Positions 17,024 to 27,548 are shown, numbered from the stretch's first letter. The stretch: DNA of 37,224 bases from an uncultured Kiritimatiellota bacterium (GCA_934654805.1 CAKUGW010000015.1:1-37224), one strand, 5' to 3'. Program-made: numbers and translations. The notes: generated from the sequence alone by a model not told the origin.

Positions 17024-18775
17024 TCAAGAGAAGGGGAAGACCTCTTCGAGGCGCACGAGGTCGCGGCCGCGGAACTCGTAGCAGATGAAGTGGACGGGCG
17101 TCCCGCCCGCGAGCGCGGGGAGGTTTGGGTCGGCCGCGTACGCCTTCAGCTGCGCAAGGGCCTCCGCGTGCTTCGCCGCGACCTCCGCGTCCGTCGCGTC
17201 CGCCTTCGCGTGCTTCATCTCGATGACGTAGCTCTGCTCGGGGACCGAGCTTGCGGGCAGCATGCGATTCGGGAAGAGCGCGTAGTCCGAGAAGCCGCAC
17301 GGGTGCGACAGCTCCGGCTTCACCATGTAGACGCTCTTCATCGTGAGATACGCCCGCAGGTAGCCGTTGATCCGCGCCTCGCCGTAGAGACCGTCGCGCG
17401 GCGAGCCGTTGTCGCGGTACTTCTCCGCGAGGTACGTCAGGAACTCCCGCCACGCGCCGTCCCACGCGAAGGCGTTGAACTTCGCCGTGAACTCCGACGT
17501 GTCCACCGCGTTCGGACGCGAGGCGTACTGCGCGCGCATGTAGTCGAAGATCTGGCGGCGGACGCATTCGTTCGGAATGCGGAACATCAGGTCGCCGCGG
17601 CAGAAGCGACCCATCGTGACGATGCCGTAGTAGTAGTAGAGCGACTTGAAGTTCGCCTCGTCGAGGATCTTCTCGATCGGGAACGACTCGACGAGGCCGA
17701 AGGTCGTCTCGTCCGAGTCCGCCAGCTCCTCCGTCAGCGGCAGGACGCCGGAGACCGTCTCGGCGTGACGTTGCGCGGCGAGGATCATGTTCAGCTTGCC
17801 CCAGTCGCTGCGGATGTTGCCGTCGATGAGGTTCCGGGGCGCCTCGCCGTTGGCGACGAGATAGCCGAGGTAGTAGAGCGCCATGTCGCAGTTGTAGAGC
17901 GACTCCTTTCCGACGCACTCTTCCGAGAAGCAGTAGCTGTCATACCATGCCTTGACGGTCCTGAGGTGAACCTCCTCCGAGCCCGTGAACTTTCCCGTCC
18001 CCCGGAAGTCCTCGAAGAGGCGTCGCGTCTCGTCCGCCGTGAAGCCGACCATCGCGTGGAAGCCCGCCTCCTGCGAGATGTTCGTCGCGATGTTGAAGCC
18101 GCTCGTCAGGTCGTCCATCGTCACGGGCGAGACGCCCGTCATGAAGATGCGGTCGCACGTGCCCTTGAACTTCTTGAACCAGCCCCGGTAGAAGCCCGTG
18201 CCGTGCGTGATCTCCTTGTAGGGGACCTTCCCCGCCGTCGAGACGATCTCGTTCGTGAAGTTGTCGTACTCGTCGACGATCACGTAGAGACCGTAGCCGA
18301 GGCTTTTGGCCGCTTCGACAACAGCCGTGTACTTTTCGGATGCCCCTGGCCGGTGGCGGACAGCCTTGATGTCGGGCATGTCGCCTATGAATGTCTCATG
18401 ACTGGATATGAAAGCATCCAACTGCTGATCCATGTAGGACGCGAACTTGTCCGTCCACGTCGCGCCCGTACAGACATTGACCTGCGAGAAGTCAAGCGAG
18501 AGGACGAAATACCGGTTCGCGTTCGCCGTCGGGCACTTCCCGATGTCGAGTCCGCCGAAGAGCCGGTCGAAGTTCCCCTTCTCCACGACGTCGTAGTAGC
18601 ACCTGAGCGTCTCGCAGAGGAGCGACTTGCCGAACCGGCGCGGCCGCACGAAGAAGAGAAAGTCCGCGCGTTCCTCCATCTTGCGGATGAACGCGGTCTT
18701 GTCGACATAGTAGCGGTTCTCCATGCGAATGCGCTTGAAGTCCTTCACGCCATAGGGTATCTGCCCAGGTCTCAT
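17024..18775 (-). CDS. AAA-ATPase-like protein with C-terminal PD-(D/E)XK nuclease-like domain, 583 aa
   Basis: Member of the common family combining an 'AAA-ATPase-like' N-terminal half with a PD-(D/E)XK C-terminal half (Pfam AAA-ATPase_like plus its nuclease-like partner). The family opening is clear: IPYGVKDFKRIRMENRYYVDKT. A P-loop-like RPRRFGKS is at residues 44-51 and a Walker-B-like YVIVDEYDN near 170. The C-terminus shows the nuclease core SDYALF followed by VIEMKHAK. The family is often multicopy in gut bacteria and its function is unknown; mobile or defence roles have been suggested. The start at 18773-18775 is chosen because TGCTATACT lies 7 nt upstream, as in neighbouring leaderless genes. 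An in-frame Met 10 codons earlier would lie upstream of the expected transcript start. Confidence 0.85.
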   Translation of the reverse strand: MRPGQIPYGVKDFKRIRMENRYYVDKTAFIRKMEERADFLFFVRPRRFGKSLLCETLRCYYDVVEKGNFDRLFGGLDIGKCPTANANRYFVLSLDFSQVNVCTGATWTDKFASYMDQQLDAFISSHETFIGDMPDIKAVRHRPGASEKYTAVVEAAKSLGYGLYVIVDEYDNFTNEIVSTAGKVPYKEITHGTGFYRGWFKKFKGTCDRIFMTGVSPVTMDDLTSGFNIATNISQEAGFHAMVGFTADETRRLFEDFRGTGKFTGSEEVHLRTVKAWYDSYCFSEECVGKESLYNCDMALYYLGYLVANGEAPRNLIDGNIRSDWGKLNMILAAQRHAETVSGVLPLTEELADSDETTFGLVESFPIEKILDEANFKSLYYYYGIVTMGRFCRGDLMFRIPNECVRRQIFDYMRAQYASRPNAVDTSEFTAKFNAFAWDGAWREFLTYLAEKYRDNGSPRDGLYGEARINGYLRAYLTMKSVYMVKPELSHPCGFSDYALFPNRMLPASSVPEQSYVIEMKHAKADATDAEVAAKHAEALAQLKAYAADPNLPALAGGTPVHFICYEFRGRDLVRLEEVFPFS

Positions 18776-18813
18776 GGCGGATAGTATAGCATATCCATCA
18801 TGCAACGGACAAT
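18776..18813 (-). promoter_or_regulatory. Promoter of the AAA-ATPase-like gene
   Basis: Extended -10 TGCTATACT (18783-18791) with a -35 candidate TTGTCC 18 nt further upstream. The -10 ends 7 nt before the ATG, predicting a leaderless mRNA separate from the XylR-type gene. Confidence 0.65.
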
Positions 18814-18883
18814 CGAGGCGCAGCGCAAAGAAATGGATGCGTTCAATGGCGATTCGCAGGCCGGAACCGCAAAGGCCCTGCCC

Positions 18884-20053
18884 TCACCCTTCCGCTTCGC
18901 GCAGGTTCTTTGCGCGCCACGCGCGCGGGGAGAGGCCGGTCGCCTTCGTGAAGGCATAGCGCAGGGAACGCGGATCGCGGTAGCCGCAGCGCGAGAAGAC
19001 CGAATCGACGTTGGCCCTGGAATCGGCCAGCAGCCTCTGCGCGTAGGCGACGCGGACGGCCACGATCTCGTCGCGGATGGAACGCCCGGCCACGGCGCGG
19101 AAGCGGTTCTCCGCCGTGCGCGTCCGCATGCCCATCTCGCGCACGACATCCGCCGCCGTGAGGCCCTTGCATGCATGGACGCGCACGTACTCGACGGCGC
19201 GGACGGCCCGCAAATCGACGCGCTCGGTCTTGCGCGTCGAATGCCGCCGCTCGACCGGCGACGAGCCAAACGTCAGCACGACCGGCTTCAGTTTCGGGCA
19301 CTTGAACCGGCGGGCCAGCAGCCCGGCGGCCAGTTTGCCCGACCGCCCGAACGCCGGCGCCACGCTGGAGAGCGTCGGCAGCGTGTTCTCGCAGACCAGC
19401 ACGTCGTTGTCGATGCCCATGACGGCCATCTCCTCCGGCACGGCCACGCCCGCGCGTTCCGCCGCCCGCAGGACGTGCACGGCCATCTCGTCGTTCGCCG
19501 CAAGGACGCCGCAGGGCTTCGGCATCTGCGCGACGAACGCCTCCAGGCGCGCGGCAAAGCCCGCAAAGGGCTCCGTCCGCCGCCCTTCCTGCACGCGGAA
19601 GACGTGGCCTCGCTTCGCGCGCCGCTTCACCTCGCGCAGGAAAACGGCCTCGCGCTCCGCCGACCAGTCGCGGCACGTCCGGTAGTGGACATAGCCGTAG
19701 TCGGCGAAGTCGCGCGCAAAAAGCTCCGAGAGGGCCCTTTCCACGACCTCCTCGGAGTTGTGGCGCACGGCGAACGCCTGCGCGCCGACCTGCGCGGCGT
19801 CCGCATCGCAGTAGACGGCGGTCAGGCCGTCAAACGCCGCCGCCGAGCAGCCCCGATGGCGGAAGACGCCGCCCTCGACGATCACGCCGTCCGGCTTCCA
19901 GTAGGCAAGCGCGGGCTTCACGCCGCGCGGCAGCTCCCCGACATCGACGGCCTCGACGTGCCACCGCTCCTGGCGGGCGACGGCATAGATGCCCGCGAGG
20001 CGCAGGCGCCACATCGTGAACGCGCTCTCGTAGAAGTAGACGACCGTCTTCAT
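18884..20053 (-). CDS. XylR-type transcription regulator: periplasmic-binding fold plus AraC HTH, 389 aa
   Basis: A sugar-responsive transcriptional regulator. Residues 1 to about 280 form a LacI/periplasmic-binding-protein-like fold: start VVYFYESAFTMWRLRLAGI, a middle KPDGVIVEGG strand, GVLAANDEMAVHVLRAAERAGVAVPEEMAVMGIDND, and ENTLPTLSSV, as in LacI-family effector domains. Residues about 290-385 are an AraC-type double helix-turn-helix (LTAADVVREMGMRTRTAENRF, then VDSVFSRCGYRDPRSLRYAFTKATGLSPRAWR). This layout is that of E. coli XylR. It starts 1 nt after the exonuclease stop (TGA-g-ATG), so the two are co-translated. It is the only sugar-type regulator in the window and likely controls the hydrolase operon about 2.4 kb downstream. 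Confidence 0.9.
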   Translation of the reverse strand: MKTVVYFYESAFTMWRLRLAGIYAVARQERWHVEAVDVGELPRGVKPALAYWKPDGVIVEGGVFRHRGCSAAAFDGLTAVYCDADAAQVGAQAFAVRHNSEEVVERALSELFARDFADYGYVHYRTCRDWSAEREAVFLREVKRRAKRGHVFRVQEGRRTEPFAGFAARLEAFVAQMPKPCGVLAANDEMAVHVLRAAERAGVAVPEEMAVMGIDNDVLVCENTLPTLSSVAPAFGRSGKLAAGLLARRFKCPKLKPVVLTFGSSPVERRHSTRKTERVDLRAVRAVEYVRVHACKGLTAADVVREMGMRTRTAENRFRAVAGRSIRDEIVAVRVAYAQRLLADSRANVDSVFSRCGYRDPRSLRYAFTKATGLSPRAWRAKNLREAEG

Positions 20054-20054
20054 C

Positions 20055-20876
20055 TCAGCCGACGGGCGGAGGCGGGGGCAGGCGCCCTTCGAGCGCGTCG
20101 GCGGCGATGGCCTTCACGTCCGTGTCGAAGTCGCCCTTCACGATCCAGCGGAGGAAGCTCGGCTCCTTGAGCATGATCCGCTTCAGGGGCTCGCCCTTCT
20201 TCTTGCCGAAGTTGACGTAGAGGACGCCGTCGCGCCAGCGGAAGAGCCCCGCACGGTCGGCGTTGAGCGGATCGTGCGGCACAAGGTAGCCGTCGATCGC
20301 CGCGACGTCCTTGCCCTTCAGCTCGGCGTAGCGGTCGCCGTCCGCCGCCGCCTGGGCGCGCGCGAGCTGCGCCGCGAGGACGTCCCGCGTCGCCACGGCG
20401 TCCGCCATCGCCCCGTGCGCGCCCTCGTGCGGACGGCCGCAGTAGAACTTCACGGCCGTCGAGAGGTCGCGCGGCTCCATCCGGTGGTAGATGCGCTGCA
20501 CGTCGATGCGGTTGACGATGGCGGCGGAGAGGTTGCGCCCGACCCGCAGGAACTCCGACTCCAGGCAAGGGATGTCGTAGCGGTCGGAGTTGAAGCCCGC
20601 GACGTCGCAGCCCTCGAAGAACGCGTAGATCTCGTCCGCCAGCTCGGCGAACGTCGGGCAGTTCTTCACCGTCGCGTCATCCACGCCGTGGATGGCCGTC
20701 GTCTCGGGCGGAATCGGCATTTCCGGGTTGACGAGGCGCTCCAGCCGCTCCTCGGTCCCGTCAGGGTTCATCTTGACGGCGGCGATCTCGAGGATGCGGT
20801 CCTTGCGCGGGAAGAGCCCCGTGGTCTCAAGGTCGAAGACGACGAGCGGGCGTTTGAGTTCAATCGGGAATTTCAT
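20055..20876 (-). CDS. DnaQ-like DEDDh 3'-5' exonuclease, 273 aa
   Basis: A 3'-5' exonuclease of the DnaQ/ExoX type. Exo I is VVFDLETTG near residues 12-20 (Asp and Glu metal ligands). Exo II is GFNSDRYDIPCLESE near 92-106. Exo III is HGAMADAVAT, giving the His and final Asp of DEDDh. The C-terminal 80 residues (LYVNFGKKKG, then FLRWIVKGDFDTDVK) match the extra domain seen in exodeoxyribonuclease-X-like proteins. The start at 20874-20876 is set by a TATAAT box 7 nt upstream; an upstream in-frame Met would lie before the promoter. It is coupled to the XylR-type regulator. It may serve DNA repair rather than replication; no polymerase gene is nearby. Confidence 0.88.
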   Translation of the reverse strand: MKFPIELKRPLVVFDLETTGLFPRKDRILEIAAVKMNPDGTEERLERLVNPEMPIPPETTAIHGVDDATVKNCPTFAELADEIYAFFEGCDVAGFNSDRYDIPCLESEFLRVGRNLSAAIVNRIDVQRIYHRMEPRDLSTAVKFYCGRPHEGAHGAMADAVATRDVLAAQLARAQAAADGDRYAELKGKDVAAIDGYLVPHDPLNADRAGLFRWRDGVLYVNFGKKKGEPLKRIMLKEPSFLRWIVKGDFDTDVKAIAADALEGRLPPPPPVG

Positions 20877-20892
20877 GGGCGAGATTATATCA
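20877..20892 (-). promoter_or_regulatory. Extended -10 promoter of the exonuclease-regulator pair
   Basis: TGATATAAT at 20884-20892, ending 7 nt before the exonuclease ATG, predicts a leaderless transcript. No good -35 is visible, in line with an extended -10 promoter. Confidence 0.7.
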
Positions 20893-20934
20893 TAAATGCC
20901 GCAGCTCGATCGTCTCCGGCGGCGCAAGATCCGG

Positions 20935-23010
<2,076 letters not shown>

Positions 23011-23100
23011 GTTTTCGTTCTCCTTTTAATTTCAGATTCTCGATTTCAGATCTCAAATTCCAAATCTCAAATTCCAAATTTCCGGTTTCGGGAATGCAAA
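23011..23100 (-). repeat. 14-bp tandem array upstream of clpB
   Basis: Five 14-nt units run from 23029 to 23098 (plus-strand consensus ATTYCARATCTCAA; the last unit is degenerate). It is AT-rich in an otherwise GC-rich sequence and lies just upstream of the clpB ribosome site, so it would form the 5' leader or promoter region. Nothing else is recognisable in this gap up to 23186. Confidence 0.75.
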
Positions 23101-23186
23101 TCCCGTGCCAGCGTCAGCGTCGGCTGCCTGTCTTCGCCGCAGACGCGACAGAGTGTCCCAACGTGCGCCAAATGCGCCCGCTTCGG

Positions 23187-24200
23187 TTACCGATAGACGC
23201 GCTTCAGCAGCGCCGTGCACTTTCCGCAGTGCGTGCAGTCGTTCGCCTTCGGACACTCGCGCACGTCCGCCCAGAGCGGCGCGGCGGCGTCAAACGCCTT
23301 GTTCTCGAAAGTCCCGGGCAGCGTCGGCCGCGCGTCCATCAGGTCGGCGAGATTGCCGTCGTAGGCGCACGTCGCATAGGCCGCGACGATCTTTTCGGGG
23401 AACGCGTGCCGCCGCGTCGCGAGCTTGACGACATCGACGTACGGCTCATACAGCGACAGGTCTTCGGGGCGGATCCACGTCGCGCGCAGGAAATCCTCCT
23501 CGTGCCCCTGCGCATAGTGCTGCAGACAGAGCATCGGCGAGAAGCCGAAGCGTTCGCCGACCTTCGACTGGGCGATGCGGTCGTGACCGTGCAGGTTGTC
23601 GTGGAACGTCTGGTACGGGCACTGCCGGAGGCACCCGGAGTTCGCCTGGATGCCGATCGCCTTGCCGTGGGCGTGCGCCCAGTCGGACATCCCCTTGAGC
23701 CACGCCGTCTCGCGGTGCCGTTCGCGCGTCGCGTAGAACGAGTCGAAGAGCGGCAGAATCGGCTCGAAGCCGACGGAGCCGTGGACGCGCTGGTTGACGC
23801 TGAGGCGGATCTTCACCGTCGGAAACCGCTGGCGCAGCACAGTCGCGATGAACGGCGAGGTCGTCGTCACCGTCTCCGGGAACAGCCCTTCGGCATCCAT
23901 CTCGCGCAGGATGCGCTCGACGAAGTCCGCCAGGTCGGGCGAGATCGCCAGGTCGCCGTAGCAGTTGCAGTTGAAGAGCGTGTCGAGCTCAAGCCCGTGC
24001 GCCCGCGCCCACGTGAGGTCGGACATGAGCCGCGCCCGCACCTCCGGCGTGAAAGCGGGGGCCGGGCGGCAGGAGAGGACGCCCGGCCACGCGAAGAAGA
24101 CCTCCTTGATGCGCGGCAGGTGCGCCGCGCAGACGCCCGTGAAGTCGCCGTTGAAGAAATGTCCGACCGCGAGATTCTTAAGTTCGGTGCGCCGTTTCAT
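23187..24200 (-). CDS. Peptidase-U32-like protein with cysteine clusters, 337 aa
   Basis: Resembles the TIM-barrel U32 family (now often RNA- or ring-modifying, iron-sulphur-linked enzymes rather than true proteases). Evidence is the NCNCYGD strand near 78-83, an SVNQRVHGS strand near 134-142, and NSGCLRQCPYQTFHDNLHGH at 187-206, comparable with the U32 'NRG.C...C' signature. Cysteines C190, C194 and C225 plus a C-terminal C316-x5-C322-x2-C325-x2-C328 set could hold an Fe-S cluster. Its ATG overlaps the stop of the TPR lipoprotein (ATGA at 24197-24200). The exact substrate is unknown; the match to U32 is by pattern only. Confidence 0.6.
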   Translation of the reverse strand: MKRRTELKNLAVGHFFNGDFTGVCAAHLPRIKEVFFAWPGVLSCRPAPAFTPEVRARLMSDLTWARAHGLELDTLFNCNCYGDLAISPDLADFVERILREMDAEGLFPETVTTTSPFIATVLRQRFPTVKIRLSVNQRVHGSVGFEPILPLFDSFYATRERHRETAWLKGMSDWAHAHGKAIGIQANSGCLRQCPYQTFHDNLHGHDRIAQSKVGERFGFSPMLCLQHYAQGHEEDFLRATWIRPEDLSLYEPYVDVVKLATRRHAFPEKIVAAYATCAYDGNLADLMDARPTLPGTFENKAFDAAAPLWADVRECPKANDCTHCGKCTALLKRVYR

Positions 24201-25345
24201 CGAACGATGGACTCGCGGTAGAGCTGGTACGCCTGGGCGATCTTCGGCTTGCCCTGCCTGCGCAGGGCGCGGATGAGGCCGTCCAGCGCGTCATAGGAAG
24301 TCGGGCTCGCCGCGACCGCGCGCGAGTAGATCTCCGCCGCGCGGGCGTGCTGGCCCAGCTTCGCGGCGAGCGCGCCCGCCGTCAGGAAAGTCGAGACCTT
24401 GCTCGGCTGCAGCGCGCACGCGCGCTGGTAGGCGTCCATCGCCCGGCCCTGCGGATTCGCCTCGCCGCCCCGTTTCTTCGACGGCGCCGTCTTCTGCCAG
24501 CACTTCGCGAGCCCCAGCGCCGCCGGGGCGGAGAGCGGGTCGGCCTTCAGCGCCGCCGCGTACTCCTTGCGGGCGGTGTCGTTCCGGCCCCTCTTCTCGG
24601 CGGCGACGGCGCGCGCGATCGCGGCGGCCGACGCCGCGCTGTCGCGCGTCGCGGCGCCCGGACGGCTCGCGGCCTCGGAGGCGATCTTCTTCTGAAGCTC
24701 CGGGATGAACGAGCGCTGCACCCTCTGCACGCGCGGCGTCGCGTCCGCCTCCAGCCGCACGAAGACCTGGAACTGCTCCAGCGCCGCCTCGTAGTAGCTG
24801 AAGGCGTCGCGGTAGAGCAGGCCGAGGTGGTAGCGGGCGGCCGCGTCCCTGAAGTTCAGGCGCAGGGCGCGCAGGAAGGCGAGCCGCGCGAGGTGGCTGT
24901 TCTCGCACGCCATCTCGACGACGCCGAGCCCCGCCCACGCCTGCGCGCGCAGTTCCGGCGACAGGCGCGCGTCGTTCGCGAGCGACTGGAAGCCCTGCGC
25001 GGACGACTCGTAGTCCTTCGCGTGCCACGCGACCTGCGCGGCGAACATCTTCACGTCCACGTCGTCCGACAGCTGCGCCGCGCGCGCGACGAGGCTCTTC
25101 GCCGCCGCGAGCTCGCCGAGGTCGAGCTTCGTGCGCGCAAGATAGAGGATCGCGTCCACGCGGTCCGGCGCGTACGCGAGGCTCTTCTCGAAGAGCTTCG
25201 CGGCCTTGTCGAGGTTGCGCACCTCGTAGGCTTCGCGCCCCTCCGCCAGCTCCTTCAGGCCGTCCTTCGGCCCGCAGCCGGCGACGGCGGCGAGGACGAG
25301 CGCAAGCGCGGCCTTACGCGCGGATGAGAGCGAGATACTCGTCAC
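24197..25345 (-). CDS. TPR lipoprotein, 382 aa
   Basis: An exported lipoprotein: basic start, hydrophobic stretch and lipobox AVAGC with C24 as the lipid-bearing residue. The mature part has several tetratricopeptide repeats, for example around 40-70 (NLDKAAKLFEKSLAYAPDRVDAI), 145-185 and 335-365 (KLGQHARAAEIYSRAVAASP). A low-complexity Ala/Arg linker lies near 225-250. TPRs act as protein scaffolds, probably in the envelope. The start codon is GTG (25343-25345) inside the end of the phosphohexomutase gene, a 32-nt overlap. No closer ATG exists that keeps the signal peptide. It is co-translated with the U32-like gene downstream, suggesting a shared pathway that I cannot name. Confidence 0.8.
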   Translation of the reverse strand: MTSISLSSARKAALALVLAAVAGCGPKDGLKELAEGREAYEVRNLDKAAKLFEKSLAYAPDRVDAILYLARTKLDLGELAAAKSLVARAAQLSDDVDVKMFAAQVAWHAKDYESSAQGFQSLANDARLSPELRAQAWAGLGVVEMACENSHLARLAFLRALRLNFRDAAARYHLGLLYRDAFSYYEAALEQFQVFVRLEADATPRVQRVQRSFIPELQKKIASEAASRPGAATRDSAASAAAIARAVAAEKRGRNDTARKEYAAALKADPLSAPAALGLAKCWQKTAPSKKRGGEANPQGRAMDAYQRACALQPSKVSTFLTAGALAAKLGQHARAAEIYSRAVAASPTSYDALDGLIRALRRQGKPKIAQAYQLYRESIVR

Positions 25346-26669
25346 GCTTCGCCTCCATGATCTCCTGCGTCTTGCCTTCGAGGTTGAGGCGGACGAGCGG
25401 CTCGGTGTTGGACATGCGCACGTTCGCCCAGTAGCCCTCCGTCTCCCAGGCGTCGACCGACACGCCGTCCAGCTCGAAAACCTTCGCCCTGTCGGCGTAC
25501 GTCGCCTTGACCTTCGCGAGGATCTCCGCCGGCGGCGTCACCGTCTTCGTGTTGATCTCGCCGGACTGCGCGTACTTGCGGAGCGGGCGGACCAGCTCCG
25601 AGAGCGGCCTGTCGCCCGCCGAGACGATGTTCGCGAGCGCGTACGTCGCCATCGCGCTCGACTCGGCCGTCGAGTTCGCCTTGAAGTAGTAGTGGCCCGA
25701 CAGCTCGCCCGCGAAGATCGCGTCGTTCGCGCGCATCTGCTCCTTGATGAAGGAGTGGCCGACGCGGCTCATCATCGGCCTGCCTCCCGCCGCGCGGATG
25801 ACCTCCTCGCAGACCTTCGACGAGCGGAGGTCGTAGAAGCACACGGCGCCGGGATTCGACGCGAGCAGGTCCTGCGAGATGAGCGCGGTGATGAAGTCCA
25901 TCGGGATGATCTCGCCCTTCTCGTCGAGGAAGCCCGCGCGGTCGGCGTCGCCGTCGTACGCGACGCCGAAGGCGTACTTGCCGGGGTTCGCCCGGATGAG
26001 CGCCTGCAGGTCCCGGAGCGTCTCGTGGTGCAGCGGGTTCGCGTCGTGGTTCGGGAAGTCGCCGTCGTATTCGCCGTAGAGCGCGTCGTAGGTGAGCGGC
26101 GAGTCCCGGAACGCGACGGACTCGGCGATTCCCATGCCGTTGGCGAAGTCGAGCGCGAGGTGCAGGGGGCGCTTCAGGTGCGCGAACGCCTTCACGTGCG
26201 CGGCGTAGGCGTCGGAGACGTCGACCTTCGAGATCTCGCCGACGCCCGTCGGCGGATCGTCGACGGAAATCCCGGCGGCGAGCCGCTCGATGTCCTTGAT
26301 GCCCGTCGCGCCGGAGATCGGCACGGCGTTCGCCTTGCAGAGCTTGCAGCCGTTCCACTCCTTCGTGTTGTGCGAGGCGGTGATCATCACCGAACCGTCC
26401 GCCTTCAGCGAGGCGTTGGCGAAATAGCTCATCGGCGTCGAGGCGAGGCCGACGTCGATGACGTCGACGCCCTCGTCGACGAGCCCCTTGGCGAACGCGG
26501 CGAAGAGCGCGTCCGACGACTTGCGGCAGTCGCGCGCGACGACGACCCTGGCGTTCCGCCCGGGAAAACCGCAGAACTGCGCGTAGGCGCGCGCGATCCG
26601 GTAGAAGTCGTCCTGGACGAGGTCCTGCCCGTAGATGCCGCGAATGTCGTATGCCTTGAAGATGCTCAT
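25314..26669 (-). CDS. Phosphomannomutase/phosphoglucomutase, 451 aa
   Basis: Alpha-D-phosphohexomutase interconverting hexose 6- and 1-phosphates (glucose or mannose), feeding nucleotide-sugar synthesis. All four family signatures are present: catalytic phosphoserine loop TASHNTKEWNG with S99, metal loop DGDADR at 239-244, sugar loop GELSGHYYF, and phosphate-binding RMSNTEPLVRLN near the C-terminus. Length is typical of AlgC/ManB-type enzymes. The start at 26667-26669 gives MSIFKAYDIRG, the usual family opening; an upstream in-frame start would add 19 unrelated residues. A -10-like TAAAAT lies 47 nt upstream (26717-26722). Mannose versus glucose preference cannot be told from sequence. Confidence 0.93.
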   Translation of the reverse strand: MSIFKAYDIRGIYGQDLVQDDFYRIARAYAQFCGFPGRNARVVVARDCRKSSDALFAAFAKGLVDEGVDVIDVGLASTPMSYFANASLKADGSVMITASHNTKEWNGCKLCKANAVPISGATGIKDIERLAAGISVDDPPTGVGEISKVDVSDAYAAHVKAFAHLKRPLHLALDFANGMGIAESVAFRDSPLTYDALYGEYDGDFPNHDANPLHHETLRDLQALIRANPGKYAFGVAYDGDADRAGFLDEKGEIIPMDFITALISQDLLASNPGAVCFYDLRSSKVCEEVIRAAGGRPMMSRVGHSFIKEQMRANDAIFAGELSGHYYFKANSTAESSAMATYALANIVSAGDRPLSELVRPLRKYAQSGEINTKTVTPPAEILAKVKATYADRAKVFELDGVSVDAWETEGYWANVRMSNTEPLVRLNLEGKTQEIMEAKRDEYLALIRA

Positions 26670-26749
26670 GGCCTGTCTGTATCCGTTTGGTTGGGTTGAA
26701 GAATTTTTGGGTGTGTATTTTACCATATTTCCGTTCGCCCCGCAGAAGG

Positions 26750-27385
26750 TCAGGCGCCGCTGCGCAGGACGCCGTCCTCGAGCGTGAGGACGCGGTCGCA
26801 GATCGCGGCGGCTTCGGGCGAATGCGTGACCATGACGAGCGCGAACTTCGCGGCGTCGGCCGTCAGCTCCGTCAGGATCTTCAGGATGCCCGCGCCCGTC
26901 CAGGCGTCGAGGTTGCCCGTCGGCTCGTCGGCGAGCACGAGTTCCGGATCCGTCACGAGCGCGCGGGCGAGGGCCACGCGCTGCATCTCGCCGCCGGAGA
27001 GCTCGGACGGCAGGTGGTCAAGGCGATCGCCCAGGCCGACGCGCGCCAGCAGCTCCGCCGCGCGCTTCCGGCCGCCGGGCTCGCCCCGCCAACGCGCCGA
27101 CAGGGTCGGCAGGATGACGTTCTCGATGACCGTCAGCTCCGGCATGAGGTGGTATTGCTGAAAGACGAAGCCGACGTTCGCCGGCCGCGTCACCGTGCCG
27201 GACGTCTGCCGCTCAAGCCCGCCCAGGATGTTCAGGAGCGTCGACTTGCCCGCGCCCGAACGCCCGACGATCGCGACCTTCTCGCCGGGACGGACCGAGA
27301 AGTTCACGCCTTTCAGGACCTCGATCGGCTTCTGCCCGGGAAGCCGGAAGCGCTTCCGCAGATCCACTGTTCCTAAGACTACCAT
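26750..27385 (-). CDS. LolD-like ABC transporter ATPase, 211 aa
   Basis: ATP-binding subunit of the MacB/LolD class. Walker A GRSGAGKST at 41-49, Q-loop VFQQYHLMPELTVIENV, signature LSGGEMQRVALARAL, Walker B LVLADEPTGNLD and a final H-loop MVTHSPEA are all present. The family powers lipoprotein release (LolCDE) or export with a MacB/FtsX-like permease. No permease gene is adjacent on either side, so its partner must be elsewhere. Its promoter TGCTATAAT (27406-27414) lies 20 nt upstream, giving a leader of about a dozen nt without a clear Shine-Dalgarno. Confidence 0.88.
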   Translation of the reverse strand: MVVLGTVDLRKRFRLPGQKPIEVLKGVNFSVRPGEKVAIVGRSGAGKSTLLNILGGLERQTSGTVTRPANVGFVFQQYHLMPELTVIENVILPTLSARWRGEPGGRKRAAELLARVGLGDRLDHLPSELSGGEMQRVALARALVTDPELVLADEPTGNLDAWTGAGILKILTELTADAAKFALVMVTHSPEAAAICDRVLTLEDGVLRSGA

Positions 27386-27414
27386 ATCAGTTTGAGATTG
27401 GCGGAATTATAGCA
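27386..27414 (-). promoter_or_regulatory. Extended -10 promoter of the LolD-like gene
   Basis: TGCTATAAT at 27406-27414, 20 nt before the ATG at 27383-27385. No convincing -35 is seen. Confidence 0.65.
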
Positions 27415-27469
27415 GATTCCCCACAGCGCGTCAAAGCGGCCCGCACACCCCCCACCGCATGAAGGCCAA

Positions 27470-27541
27470 GAGGCCCGGATGGGCGGACGCCGGGTCAGCG
27501 TCCTGTCCTTCCGGGCCTCCCGAGCCTCGGCGCCTGCCGAG
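27470..27541 (-). terminator. Double hairpin downstream of glnN
   Basis: Hairpin one is CTCGGC/GCCGAG (27526-27531 with 27536-27541, loop 4). Hairpin two has a perfect 10-bp outer stem GAGGCCCGGA/TCCGGGCCTC (27470-27479 with 27510-27519) and a perfect 6-bp inner stem GGACGC/GCGTCC (27485-27490 with 27498-27503). They begin 8 nt after the glnN stop. No U-run follows, so this may be a pause or processing element or a palindromic repeat rather than a classical terminator. Confidence 0.5.
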
Positions 27542-27548
27542 CCTGTCC

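Noticed and set aside
17024..18775. AAA-ATPase-like gene as part of a defence island
   Set aside because: No restriction, toxin, integrase or transposase genes nearby; the family is widespread and of unknown role.
23029..23098. CRISPR-like repeat array
   Set aside because: Units are 14 bp, contiguous and without spacers; the other arrays are 8 or 14 bp likewise. No cas gene is present.
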